Assembly (NCBI GenBank): GCA_034435455.1
Contig: DAOTXL010000010.1
Span: 1 to 59,422, forward strand
Length of the DNA stretch: 59,422 bases
Direction: 5' to 3'
DNA from: DAOTXL01 sp034435455
Lineage (GTDB): Bacteria > Chloroflexota > Anaerolineae > JAAYZQ01
Each line of letters starts with the position of its first letter. Position 1 is the first letter of the stretch. The notes below the pieces were generated by a model. It saw only the letters and a program-made list of their open reading frames with translations, searched no databases and was not told the origin of the DNA. Shown in pieces: positions 1-6,805 of the stretch. The position numbers and the translations under genes were made by a program.

Positions 1-2
1 CC

Positions 3-45
3 CCCCCGCCCCGGCCCCCTCTGTGGATCATGGCCGGGGCCGGGC
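3..45 (-). terminator. GC-rich hairpin downstream of the response regulator pair
   Basis: Two complementary GC-only arms (about 3-14 and 33-45) flank a loop of about 18 nt just beyond the stop codon of the leftmost response regulator. It could end that minus-strand transcript, but no T-run follows on that strand and the window edge cuts the context. Low confidence as an intrinsic terminator. Confidence 0.3.
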
Positions 46-55
46 AGGGAGACTG

Positions 56-475
56 TCAATCGGCTCCCGTGGCCGCCTCGCCAGATGGGGATCGGCCGTG
101 CGTCTGAAGCACACGCTCGATCCGGGCGATCAACTCACGGCGCGGCAACCTGGATTTCACAATAAAGTCCTGCAGGTCGGTGCGGGCCAGCCACATGATC
201 TGATCAAACGGCGAGTCCAGGGCGGTCAGGGCAATGACCGGGATATCGCGGATAGAGGGGTCCTCCTTTTTCCTCAGCAGCACTTCGGCCCCGTCCATTT
301 CGGGCATCATCAGGTCCAGCAGGATCAGGTCAGGCTGTTCCCGGCGCATGACCTCCAGGCCGGCAGCGCCTCCCTCGGCCCCGATCACCTCATATCCGGC
401 CTTGCCCAGGATCAGCTTGACATATTCGATCATGTCCAGATCGTCTTCGATGCACAGGATCTTGGCTTTACCCAT
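56..475 (-). CDS. Single-domain response regulator (CheY-like receiver)
   Basis: A 139-residue protein made only of a receiver domain plus a short polar tail. It should relay a phosphoryl signal from a histidine kinase, with no DNA-binding or enzymatic output domain. Visible receiver landmarks are the acidic cluster E10-D11-D12, the phospho-acceptor D54 in ILLDLMMP, T84 and K107. The usual KPF after the lysine is replaced by KSR. I chose ATG 475 because a purine-rich GGAGAAGAGGAG lies just upstream; an upstream in-frame start would add about 28 low-complexity residues. It lies 87 bp after a close paralogue (563-1033). Both carry the same SPFDQIMW segment after the conserved threonine, which suggests tandem duplication. 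No cognate kinase is adjacent, although two hybrid-free histidine kinases occur elsewhere in the window. Confidence 0.9.
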   Translation of the reverse strand: MGKAKILCIEDDLDMIEYVKLILGKAGYEVIGAEGGAAGLEVMRREQPDLILLDLMMPEMDGAEVLLRKKEDPSIRDIPVIALTALDSPFDQIMWLARTDLQDFIVKSRLPRRELIARIERVLQTHGRSPSGEAATGAD

Positions 476-562
476 TCCGGAGCTCCTCTTCTCCTGACCC
501 GGCCGGGTCGGAACCCCAAAGGGCCACGGGGGACCTGTCTTGGCTCCAGATGCCCACAAAAA

Positions 563-1033
563 TCACAGGCGAAAGCGGCTCCTGACCTGCCGATTGGCGG
601 CCAGGGGAACCGATTCTGCGTCAGGATTTCCCCCCGCCGGGTCTGGCTGCCTGCTCAAAACCCGTTCGATAGTCTCCAACAATTGCCGGCGCATGAACGG
701 CTTGGTAACATAGTCCTTGAGTTCCGTCCGCCGCCGCCACATGATCTGATCAAAGGGCGACGCCAGCGCCGTCACCGCGATCACCGGTATATCCCGGATG
801 GTGGGGTCCTGTTTTTTCTGCAAGAGCAGCTCTGCCCCGTCCACATCGGGCAGCATCAGGTCCAGCAGCACCAGGTCGGGGTGCTCCTGGCGTATCCTTT
901 CCAGACCCTCCTGGCCATCTCGCGCGCTCAGAAACAGGTAACCCTCCGTTTCCAGGATGAGGCGCAGCAGGTCGCGCATGCCGGCTTCGTCTTCGATGCA
1001 CAGGATTCTGGCTTTTTTCTGTTTGTCGGCCAC
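563..1033 (-). CDS. Single-domain response regulator (CheY-like receiver), paralogue of its neighbour
   Basis: A 156-residue receiver-only protein. Landmarks are E14-D15-E16, phospho-acceptor D58, T89 and K111 in a canonical TKPF context, so it looks fully phosphorylatable. About 30 residues after the receiver are polar and unlike any known output domain. I prefer GTG 1033 as start because GGAAAGAGGG sits about 6 nt upstream; ATG 1078 is possible but lacks a clear ribosome site. It is first in a two-gene minus-strand unit with the 56-475 paralogue, downstream of a well-matched promoter at 1160-1188 and a 41-bp tandem duplication. The partner kinase is not identifiable from position. Confidence 0.88.
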   Translation of the reverse strand: MADKQKKARILCIEDEAGMRDLLRLILETEGYLFLSARDGQEGLERIRQEHPDLVLLDLMLPDVDGAELLLQKKQDPTIRDIPVIAVTALASPFDQIMWRRRTELKDYVTKPFMRRQLLETIERVLSRQPDPAGGNPDAESVPLAANRQVRSRFRL

Positions 1034-1088
1034 AGAGCCCTCTTTCCTGATTGACTGACCACTCAACAGGCCGGCCAATGCAGTCGAG

Positions 1089-1170
1089 TGCTATCAGTCA
1101 TCCAGGCTACCTTCACCTATTGTAACAGATGCTATCAGTCATCCAGGCTACCTTCACCTATTGTAACAGA
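1089..1170. repeat. Perfect 41-bp tandem duplication in a 5' untranslated region
   Basis: Bases 1089-1129 and 1130-1170 are identical 41-mers, directly abutting. The promoter -10 hexamer of the response regulator unit lies inside the right copy. The left copy carries the same hexamer without a matching -35, so the duplication puts an extra copy of the initially transcribed region into the leader. Confidence 0.97.
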
Positions 1171-1188
1171 ACTGGCGACGAAAGTCAA
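1160..1188 (-). promoter_or_regulatory. Promoter of the response regulator pair
   Basis: On the minus strand TTGACT (1188-1183) and TACAAT (1165-1160) are separated by exactly 17 bp. Each hexamer differs from consensus at one position. It reads towards the response regulator genes, starting about 120 bp before GTG 1033. Confidence 0.8.
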
Positions 1189-1219
1189 GCGGAATGGCGA
1201 TCAAAATGCTGTTTCCTGC

Positions 1220-2260
1220 TCATACCTGCTGGTTCTGGGATCGGGGCCATAGCCACGGCAGGGCTGCGGCGCGACAGGTGACCAGTTCCTGTTGCAGCCG
1301 CTGGATTTCGGCCAGGTTGCCGCCCTCGTCGCCGACCGAACGGAGGTGCTCCTTTTTAAAAGACAGCTCGGTCGCACACTGAAAGTAGCGCTCTACAGCG
1401 CGCGAAGCCTGTCGCCCGCCGTAACCCCGGGCCTGCCAGCGGGCCCGCAGCCGCTGCCCCGGCGAGCGCAGCAGCTCGAACTCCTGGGGGCTCAGCACCC
1501 CCCGACGAACCTCCTCGACCAGGCCGCGTTCGACCCACCTTTTTTCTTTGCGCAACACCAGCACGGCGACGGCCAGCAGCAGCAACACGCCCCCCCAGTC
1601 CACCACCAGGCTGAGGAGCAACGACAGGCATCCCGTGTGTTCGGCGAGGGTCGCCCCCGCGTTGTGGATGCCGTGCAGCGACATGGCCAACCCCCAGCCG
1701 CCGAGGGGAACCAACAGCCGCCACCCCCAGGTGCGGGAAACCCGGGCATAACCCAGCGCCGCCCCGGTGATCCCCGTCCAGAAGGCATGGTTCAGGCCAA
1801 AGACGACGGCGCGCATCAGGATGTTGAGCAGGCCGGCGCCTATCCCTTCTTCACTCAAAATGGGGAGAAAGTAGGCCAGAGAGTTCTCGGTGAAGGCGAA
1901 GCCAAAGCCGATCATCGCCCCAAAGATAATGCCATCCAGCACATCGTCGAACTCGCGGCGGAAGAGGAGCAACAGGCCCAGCAGGGCAACCCCCTTGCAG
2001 CTTTCTTCGATGAGGGGGGCGCCGATGGCGACGCTGATCAGGTTGGCCGCCAGGCTTTCCTCGCCCAGGATGGTCAGGGGCAGGTCAAAGAGGATCTCCA
2101 GGATCACCGACAGGAGCGCGGCCGGGACTGCGCCCCACAGGAAGGCCAGGGCCAGCAGCCAGGCCGGTTCCTTTTCGTACCGGTCAAGCCACCAGACAAA
2201 CAGGACGTAAAACAGGGTGGGGATCAAAGCTCCCAGGATGGCGATGGCTACGATCAACAT
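1220..2260 (-). CDS. PrsW-family intramembrane metalloprotease
   Basis: A polytopic membrane protein of 346 residues matching the PrsW/CAAX-protease-like family, putative glutamic/metallo proteases that cleave membrane substrates such as anti-sigma factors. Visible family motifs are EESCKG (E85-E86), the FTEN motif (E125), LNHAFW (H158) and SLHGIHN (H196), each within a hydrophobic helix. About eight membrane segments occupy residues 1-240; the last 100 residues are a charged cytosolic tail not typical of minimal PrsW. ATG 2260 is preferred over ATG 2266 because CTCAGGAGT lies about 7 nt from the former and only 1 nt from the latter. It is transcribed from its own promoter at 2395-2423, with a structured leader of about 125 nt shared in motif with the methyltransferase gene upstream. 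The substrate is unknown; no sigma/anti-sigma pair is nearby. Confidence 0.85.
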   Translation of the reverse strand: MLIVAIAILGALIPTLFYVLFVWWLDRYEKEPAWLLALAFLWGAVPAALLSVILEILFDLPLTILGEESLAANLISVAIGAPLIEESCKGVALLGLLLLFRREFDDVLDGIIFGAMIGFGFAFTENSLAYFLPILSEEGIGAGLLNILMRAVVFGLNHAFWTGITGAALGYARVSRTWGWRLLVPLGGWGLAMSLHGIHNAGATLAEHTGCLSLLLSLVVDWGGVLLLLAVAVLVLRKEKRWVERGLVEEVRRGVLSPQEFELLRSPGQRLRARWQARGYGGRQASRAVERYFQCATELSFKKEHLRSVGDEGGNLAEIQRLQQELVTCRAAALPWLWPRSQNQQV

Positions 2261-2345
2261 AGGCATACTCCTGAGCCGGATTACAGGTTCGAGACCCAGG
2301 CGCGCCGCTGCGACCCCGTGATGTTGGCCGGGAACCCCCCTCTTT

Positions 2346-2400
2346 CTCCAGGTTGCTCACCGGGGGTGCGTCGCACCTTGCTTTCCCACTACCGATTATA
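2346..2400 (-). promoter_or_regulatory. Leader motif copy 1: -10 box, 5-bp hairpin and conserved tail
   Basis: Read on the minus strand, a perfect TATAAT is followed by a 13-nt hairpin (2377-2365, stem GGTGC/GCACC, loop GAC), then CCCCGGTGAGCAACCTGGAG. The same order occurs at 3243-3287 with a compensatory base-pair change. This copy sits in the 5' leader of the PrsW-type protease gene. Confidence 0.75.
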
Positions 2401-2423
2401 ACAAAAGATGTCGATCGCTGCAA
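2395..2423 (-). promoter_or_regulatory. Promoter of the PrsW-type protease gene
   Basis: A perfect minus-strand TATAAT (2400-2395) is preceded at 17 bp by TTGCAG (2423-2418). The -35 is a weak match (TTG core only). The -10 overlaps the stop codon of the upstream methyltransferase gene, so the protease can be transcribed independently. Confidence 0.65.
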
Positions 2424-3187
2424 TATCCGGCCGATCCGACACGCACCAGGGCGTAGAACACCGGCAAAAAGGCCAACCGCTCCCCGGCTTCGATGGCGGC
2501 CCGGTCGGCAGCCTGGACACGGGCCAGTTCGTCGGGGGGCACCAGGCCGGCCAGCGAACGCCGCCACAGCGCCCACTCGGCCTCGAACTCGGCACGCAAC
2601 CGGTCTGGGTCCCACAGGCCGGGGATGATCCCCACCTCGATGCTGCGGACGGCAGGCAGGGCAAACAGCGCGCGCAGCTTGCGCCCCAGGCAGGGGTCGG
2701 CCCCCTCGCGGCGCAGCGCCTCGCGCTGCCAGCGACCCACAGGCAGGTCGGGATGGTCAATCCGCCCACCATAGTCCGGCTCGGCACAGACCAGCACCGC
2801 GCCGCCAGGCCGGGTGACGCGGATCATTTCCCGGGCCGCGCCGGCGGGGTCCTGGCACCACAGCAGCAGAAAGTGACAGGTGGTCACGTCGAACCAGCCG
2901 TCGCGGAAGGGCAGGTCGTGGGCATCGCCCAGGCGGTATTCGGCCCGACCGGCCCGCGCCTGGGCATAGGCCACCATTGCCGGGTCCAGGTCCACGCCGA
3001 TCACCTGTCCCCGGCTCCAGGCGGCCAGTTCTTCGGTCACGGCACCGGTGCCGCTGCCCACGTCCAGCACGCGCCCGGCCCGCAGCAGGTTGGCCCGCCG
3101 ATAGAGGCTGGTCCGCGTGGCCCGCGTCCAACCGGCCTGACGGGTGAATTGCCGGTCCCATTCTTCAGAGGTCAGGTCTGTCGTCAT
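2396..3187 (-). CDS. Class I SAM-dependent methyltransferase
   Basis: 263 residues with a Rossmann methyltransferase core. Motif I VLDVGSGTG spans residues 40-48, the motif II acidic residue is D66 in GVDLDP, and D89 in GDAHDLPF matches the adenine-binding position. The sequence resembles the broad UbiE/MenG-like Methyltransf_11 group, so the substrate cannot be assigned. ATG 3187 follows a modest purine tract; a TTG at 3241 would add 18 residues but has no correctly spaced ribosome site and would consume the conserved leader motif. A near-consensus promoter (3282-3310) and the hairpin leader lie upstream. Its stop codon overlaps the promoter of the downstream protease gene. Confidence 0.85.
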   Translation of the reverse strand: MTTDLTSEEWDRQFTRQAGWTRATRTSLYRRANLLRAGRVLDVGSGTGAVTEELAAWSRGQVIGVDLDPAMVAYAQARAGRAEYRLGDAHDLPFRDGWFDVTTCHFLLLWCQDPAGAAREMIRVTRPGGAVLVCAEPDYGGRIDHPDLPVGRWQREALRREGADPCLGRKLRALFALPAVRSIEVGIIPGLWDPDRLRAEFEAEWALWRRSLAGLVPPDELARVQAADRAAIEAGERLAFLPVFYALVRVGSAGYCSDRHLLL

Positions 3188-3242
3188 GCGCTCTCTGATC
3201 AGCAGATGGGAATTTGGGTTTGAGATTCGACCTTTTCCCAAG

Positions 3243-3287
3243 CTCCAGGTTGCTCACCGGGGTACCTCGTACCCTATACCGATTATA
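3243..3287 (-). promoter_or_regulatory. Leader motif copy 2: -10 box, 5-bp hairpin and conserved tail
   Basis: On the minus strand TATAAT is followed by a 13-nt hairpin (3273-3261, stem GGTAC/GTACC, loop GAG) and then CCCGGTGAGCAACCTGGAG. Compared with 2346-2400, the fourth stem pair changes from G-C to A-U with pairing kept. The hairpin would start almost at the 5' end of the methyltransferase mRNA, about 55 nt before its ATG. Confidence 0.75.
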
Positions 3288-3310
3288 CCGGCTGGCTGCC
3301 CTGTTGTCAA
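3282..3310 (-). promoter_or_regulatory. Consensus promoter of the methyltransferase gene
   Basis: Both hexamers are perfect on the minus strand: TTGACA (3310-3305), 17 bp, TATAAT (3287-3282). It is divergent from the glmU promoter, whose -35 begins 41 bp further right. Confidence 0.9.
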
Positions 3311-3350
3311 CCAACGGAGTTGCCCGGTCAGGCGGTGCACGCCGGGCCAC

Positions 3351-3379
3351 TTGCGCAAAATAGCCGCTTATGTTAGAAT
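3351..3379 (+). promoter_or_regulatory. Promoter of the glmU operon
   Basis: TTGCGC (3351-3356), 17 bp and TAGAAT (3374-3379) predict transcription from about 3386, leaving an untranslated leader of about 259 nt before glmU. Confidence 0.65.
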
Positions 3380-3385
3380 GATTGA

Positions 3386-3644
3386 CCGCAGGGATAGGGC
3401 ATCCCAGGCGCCAGGTTCCCGTCGAAAAATCGCCGGAACAGCAGGACCCCCTCGGAATCGAAGGGGGGGATGTCTCGCCTCTGCGGGCCCATTGGGGCCG
3501 GGTTGGAATGGACGGACGATCTGTAGAGGGGTCTGACCCTCACACCGGGTTGGAAAAGGGGGATAGCGACCAAAACAGACCTTGCGCCGGCGGGTGTGAG
3601 GTCGGTTTTGGTCGTTTTGTGTTTCAAAGGCAAGGAGCAAACCG
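3386..3644 (+). promoter_or_regulatory. Structured leader with attenuator-like alternative hairpins upstream of glmU
   Basis: The 259-nt leader holds successive hairpins: 3391-3405 (GGGAT/ATCCC), 3415-3439 (GTTCC/GGAAC), 3447-3467 (CCCCCT/AGGGGG), 3486-3499 (GGCCC/GGGCC) and 3526-3541 (GAGGG/CCCTC). It ends with a terminator-like hairpin at 3568-3613 (GACCAAAAC/GTTTTGGTC plus GACCT/AGGTC) followed by GTTTTGTGTTT. The segment 3538-3546 (CCTCACACC) is perfectly complementary to 3593-3601 inside that hairpin, so an antiterminator could form, and 3526-3541 could block the antiterminator. This is the arrangement of a transcription attenuator or riboswitch platform. I recognise no known riboswitch class. 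It could instead be a small RNA ending at the hairpin. Confidence 0.55.
3568..3621 (+). terminator. Terminator-like hairpin within the glmU leader
   Basis: A stem of 9 bp (3568-3576 with 3605-3613) continues as 5 bp (3578-3582 with 3599-3603) after a single-base bulge on each side. It is followed by a T-rich tract from 3614. It lies about 30 nt before the glmU start, so readthrough at this point would set glmU expression. Confidence 0.6.
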
Positions 3645-5012
3645 GTGAACCTATCCATTATCATTCTGGCAGCCGGGCAGGGCACCCGCATGAAATCGGC
3701 CCTGCCCAAAGTGCTCCATCCGCTGGCGGGGCGGCCGATGGTGTGTTTTGTCCTGGATGCGGCCCGCGCCCTGGAGCCGGTCTGCCTGGCCGTCGTGGTC
3801 GGGTATGGTGCGGAGCAGGTACGGCGGGCGGTGGGTGACGATCTTTTGTGGGTCACCCAGGCCGAACAGTTGGGTACCGGCCACGCCGTGCGCCAGGCCG
3901 AGGCCGCGGTGGCCGGCCGGGCGGACGATGTGCTGGTCCTGTACGGCGATACCCCCCTCCTCCGGCCCGAAACCCTACGGCAGTTGGTGGCCCACCATCG
4001 GGCCGAGGGGGCGGTGGCGACCCTTCTCACCTTCCGGCCCGACGACCCCACCGGCTATGGCCGCATCGTGCGCGATGCTACGGGCCGCCGGGTGCTCGGC
4101 ATCGTCGAAGAGAAGGAGGCTACGCCGGAGCAGCGGGCCATCGGCGAGGTCAGCGGCGGCGTCTTTTGTTTCCGCGACGAGTGGCTGTGGCCCAACCTGG
4201 CCCGGGTCCAGCGGCACCCCGGCGGTGAATTCTACCTGACCGACCTGGCGGCGCTGGCCGCCGGGCAGGGGGAAGGGGTGGCCGGCTTTCCGGTGGCCGA
4301 TCCGCTGGAGGTCATCGGCCTGGACAACCGGCTCAAACTGGCCCAGGCCGAGGCCGAGATGCGGCGGCGCATCAACCAGCGGTGGATGCTCGCCGGCGTG
4401 ACCCTCGTCCACCCTGAGGTGACCTATATCGAGGCGGAGGTTGAAATCGGGGCCGATACGGTCATCTGGCCCCACACGCTGATCCAGGGCCGGACGCGCA
4501 TCGGGCGGGGGTGTACCCTGGGGCCGGGGGCGGTGGTCCGCGATTCGACCTTGGGCGATGGCTGCCGCGTCGAACTGTCGGTGGTGGAAGGGGCGGTCAT
4601 GGAAGAGGGGAGTGAGATCGGCCCCTTTGGCCATCTGCGCCAGAGGGCCCACCTGGGGCCGGGTGTCCACCTGGGCAACTTTGGCGAGGTCAAGAACTCC
4701 TACCTGGGGCCGGGGGTCAAGATGGGCCATTTCAGCTACCTGGGCGATGCCACGGTGGGGGCCGGGGCCAACATCGGCGCCGGGACCATCACCTGCAACT
4801 TTGATGGCCGGCGCAAGCACCGCACCGTCATCGGCGAGAGGGCCTTCATCGGCAGCGATACGATGCTGGTCGCGCCGGTGGAGATCGGCGCCGAAGCGAA
4901 AACCGGGGCCGGTTCGGTCGTCACCCACGACGTGCCGCCGGGGGCGGTGGCCTATGGCGTGCCGGCCCGGATCCGGTCTACTCCTGCGGGGGAGGAGTCG
5001 GAGGTCGAGTGA
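3645..5012 (+). CDS. glmU: Bifunctional UDP-N-acetylglucosamine pyrophosphorylase / glucosamine-1-phosphate N-acetyltransferase
   Basis: GlmU makes UDP-GlcNAc in the cytosol in two steps, acetylation of GlcN-1-P and uridylyl transfer, feeding peptidoglycan and glycan synthesis. The 455-residue length is normal. The N-terminal nucleotidyltransferase half opens with LAAGQGTRMKS and KVLHPLAGRPM. The C-terminal half is a left-handed beta-helix of hexapeptide repeats, with the acetyltransferase segments HLGNFGEVKNS and GHFSYLGDA and an N-IGAGTITCNFDG loop. The start is GTG 3645, seven nucleotides after AAGGAG. It is preceded by the attenuator-like leader and followed after one base by a CorC-type gene, so it heads an operon that also includes cdd and a Ser/Thr kinase. 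Confidence 0.97.
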   Translation: MNLSIIILAAGQGTRMKSALPKVLHPLAGRPMVCFVLDAARALEPVCLAVVVGYGAEQVRRAVGDDLLWVTQAEQLGTGHAVRQAEAAVAGRADDVLVLYGDTPLLRPETLRQLVAHHRAEGAVATLLTFRPDDPTGYGRIVRDATGRRVLGIVEEKEATPEQRAIGEVSGGVFCFRDEWLWPNLARVQRHPGGEFYLTDLAALAAGQGEGVAGFPVADPLEVIGLDNRLKLAQAEAEMRRRINQRWMLAGVTLVHPEVTYIEAEVEIGADTVIWPHTLIQGRTRIGRGCTLGPGAVVRDSTLGDGCRVELSVVEGAVMEEGSEIGPFGHLRQRAHLGPGVHLGNFGEVKNSYLGPGVKMGHFSYLGDATVGAGANIGAGTITCNFDGRRKHRTVIGERAFIGSDTMLVAPVEIGAEAKTGAGSVVTHDVPPGAVAYGVPARIRSTPAGEESEVE

Positions 5013-5013
5013 C

Positions 5014-6369
5014 GTGACCACGGGAGAGGGGGTTCTGCTGTTGGGGCTGATCGTCCTCAACGGCTTTCTGGCCATGGCTCGTGCAGCCCTCATCAACATC
5101 CGTCGGCCGCGGCTGAAGCAATTGATCGAAGAGGGGGTCGGCTCGGCCCGCACCGCCGAACGCCTGTCCGAGGATGCCAGCCGCCTGCTGGCCACCACCC
5201 AACTGGGGATGACGGTGATCAGCTTTTTTGCCGGCGCTGTGGTGGCCGTCGTCTCCGCGCCCCCCCTGGCGACGGCGATGCGGCCCTGGCTGGGGGAGGC
5301 CGCCTTCCCGGTGGCCCTGGGGCTGGTCGTGCTGCTGACGGCCCTGGCCATGCTCATCCTGGGCGAGTTGGTGCCAGAGACGGTCGCCCTGCAACACACC
5401 GAGCGGCTGGCGTTGTGGCTGGCACGCCCCCTGGCGGCGATCGCGGTGGTGGCCATGCCGGTGGTCCGGGTTGTGGTCTGGATCAGCGGCGGCCTGTCAC
5501 GGCTGGTCGGCGCAGGACCTCAGAGCACCATGCCTTTTGTCACCGAGGAGGAGATCAAGACCCTGGTGGACGCCGGCGAGGAAGAGGGGGTCATCGAAAA
5601 AGATGAAAAGGCGATGATCTACTCCATTTTTGAGCTGGGCGATACGTTGGTCCGCGAGGTGATGGTGCCGCGCATCGATGTGGTAGCCCTGGAGGTCACC
5701 ACGCCCATGCTGGAAGCGGTGGACACGATCATAAAGGTCGGCCATTCCCGCATTCCAATCTACCAGGAGACGATTGACAATGTGGTGGGCGTGCTGTATG
5801 CCAAGGACCTGCTGCCTTACCTGAGCCAGGGTCGGACCGATGTGCCGTTGCGCTCCATCGTCCGCAACGCCTACTTTATCCCCGAGACCAAGCGGGCCGG
5901 CGACCTGCTGCCCGACCTGCAGCAGCGGCGGATCCACATGGCCGTCGTTGTGGACGAATATGGCGGCATGGCCGGCATTGTGACCATCGAGGACCTGTTG
6001 GAGGAGATCGTCGGCGAAATCCAGGATGAATATGACGTCGAAGAACCGTTCGTCGAGATGGTGAACGAGAACGAGTACCTGTTCGACGCCCGGATGGACC
6101 TGGACGACCTGAATCAATTGATGGATGTGGCCCTGCCCACCGAGGACAGCGACACGTTGGGGGGGTTCATTTACACCCAGTTGGGCAGGGTGCCGGTGGT
6201 TGGCGACCGCCTGACCTTTGAGAACCTGGTGCTCACCGTCGAGTCGGTGGTGGGCCGGCGGATCAAAAAGGTGCGGATCGAACGGCAGCAGCCGGTGCCC
6301 GAAAAGCCGGAGGAGAAAGACCCATCCCCGGCGCAAAATACCGGCGAAAGGGGACAGCCACTCTCATGA
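5014..6369 (+). CDS. CNNM/CorC-type membrane protein (DUF21, CBS pair, transporter-associated domain)
   Basis: 451 residues in the order DUF21 transmembrane domain (about 1-190, four helices), two CBS domains (about 205-330, including PRIDVVALE and DEYGGMAGIVT) and a CorC_HlyC C-terminal domain (about 340-425). The family includes Mg2+/Co2+ efflux proteins and proteins still labelled hemolysin-like; cation handling at the inner membrane is the best general inference. GTG 5014 begins one base after the glmU stop, with GGAGG about 9 nt upstream, so translation is probably coupled. The C-terminus is acidic and lysine-rich. The final codons overlap the cytidine deaminase start by ATGA. Confidence 0.92.
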   Translation: MTTGEGVLLLGLIVLNGFLAMARAALINIRRPRLKQLIEEGVGSARTAERLSEDASRLLATTQLGMTVISFFAGAVVAVVSAPPLATAMRPWLGEAAFPVALGLVVLLTALAMLILGELVPETVALQHTERLALWLARPLAAIAVVAMPVVRVVVWISGGLSRLVGAGPQSTMPFVTEEEIKTLVDAGEEEGVIEKDEKAMIYSIFELGDTLVREVMVPRIDVVALEVTTPMLEAVDTIIKVGHSRIPIYQETIDNVVGVLYAKDLLPYLSQGRTDVPLRSIVRNAYFIPETKRAGDLLPDLQQRRIHMAVVVDEYGGMAGIVTIEDLLEEIVGEIQDEYDVEEPFVEMVNENEYLFDARMDLDDLNQLMDVALPTEDSDTLGGFIYTQLGRVPVVGDRLTFENLVLTVESVVGRRIKKVRIERQQPVPEKPEEKDPSPAQNTGERGQPLS

Positions 6370-6797
6370 GCGATCAACCTGCCGATAGCCCTCCCATTCC
6401 CCCCGAACTCCTGGAACTGGTCACCCTGGCCCGCCAGGCCCGCGAGCAGGCCTACGCCCCCTATTCCGGCTTCCCGGTGGGCGCGGCCCTGCTGGGACGT
6501 TCGGGGAAGGTCTACCAGGGCTGCAACGTCGAAAACGCTGCCTATCCCCTGTGCACCTGCGCCGAGCGGGTGGCCGTGACCAGGGCTGTGGCGGAAGGGG
6601 AGCGGGAATTCGAGGCCATCGCCGTCGTCACGGCCACCGGCGCTGCCCCGTGTGGGGCCTGCCGGCAGATCCTGCGCGAGTTCGCCGGGCCCCAGGGCGA
6701 CCTGCGGGTGATCGTGGCCGACACCGCCGGCCACCTTCGCACCTTTACCCTGGACCGGTTGCTGCCCGATGCCTTTACACCGGAACAGATTGGGTGA
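6366..6797 (+). CDS. cdd: Cytidine deaminase
   Basis: This 143-residue homotetrameric-type enzyme converts cytidine and deoxycytidine to uridine forms in pyrimidine salvage. The zinc site is complete: C in CTCAERVAV supplies the first ligand with the catalytic glutamate, and PCGACRQ supplies the other two cysteines. The substrate-binding CNVENAAY motif precedes them. Start and upstream stop overlap by 4 bp (ATGA), indicating translational coupling with the CorC-type gene. It is one of the metabolic members of the glmU operon; uridine kinase (udk) lies far downstream in the window. Confidence 0.95.
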   Translation: MSDQPADSPPIPPELLELVTLARQAREQAYAPYSGFPVGAALLGRSGKVYQGCNVENAAYPLCTCAERVAVTRAVAEGEREFEAIAVVTATGAAPCGACRQILREFAGPQGDLRVIVADTAGHLRTFTLDRLLPDAFTPEQIG

Positions 6798-6805
6798 CCT
6801 AGGCG

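Noticed and set aside
2283..2300. GGTTCGAGACC resembling a tRNA T arm
   Set aside because: No matching acceptor, D or anticodon arms can be found around it on either strand.
3386..3644. Identification of the glmU leader as 6S RNA or a glmS-type ribozyme
   Set aside because: No closing end-to-end stem with a central bubble as in 6S RNA, no glmS ribozyme core, and the hairpin series plus terminator fits an attenuator better.
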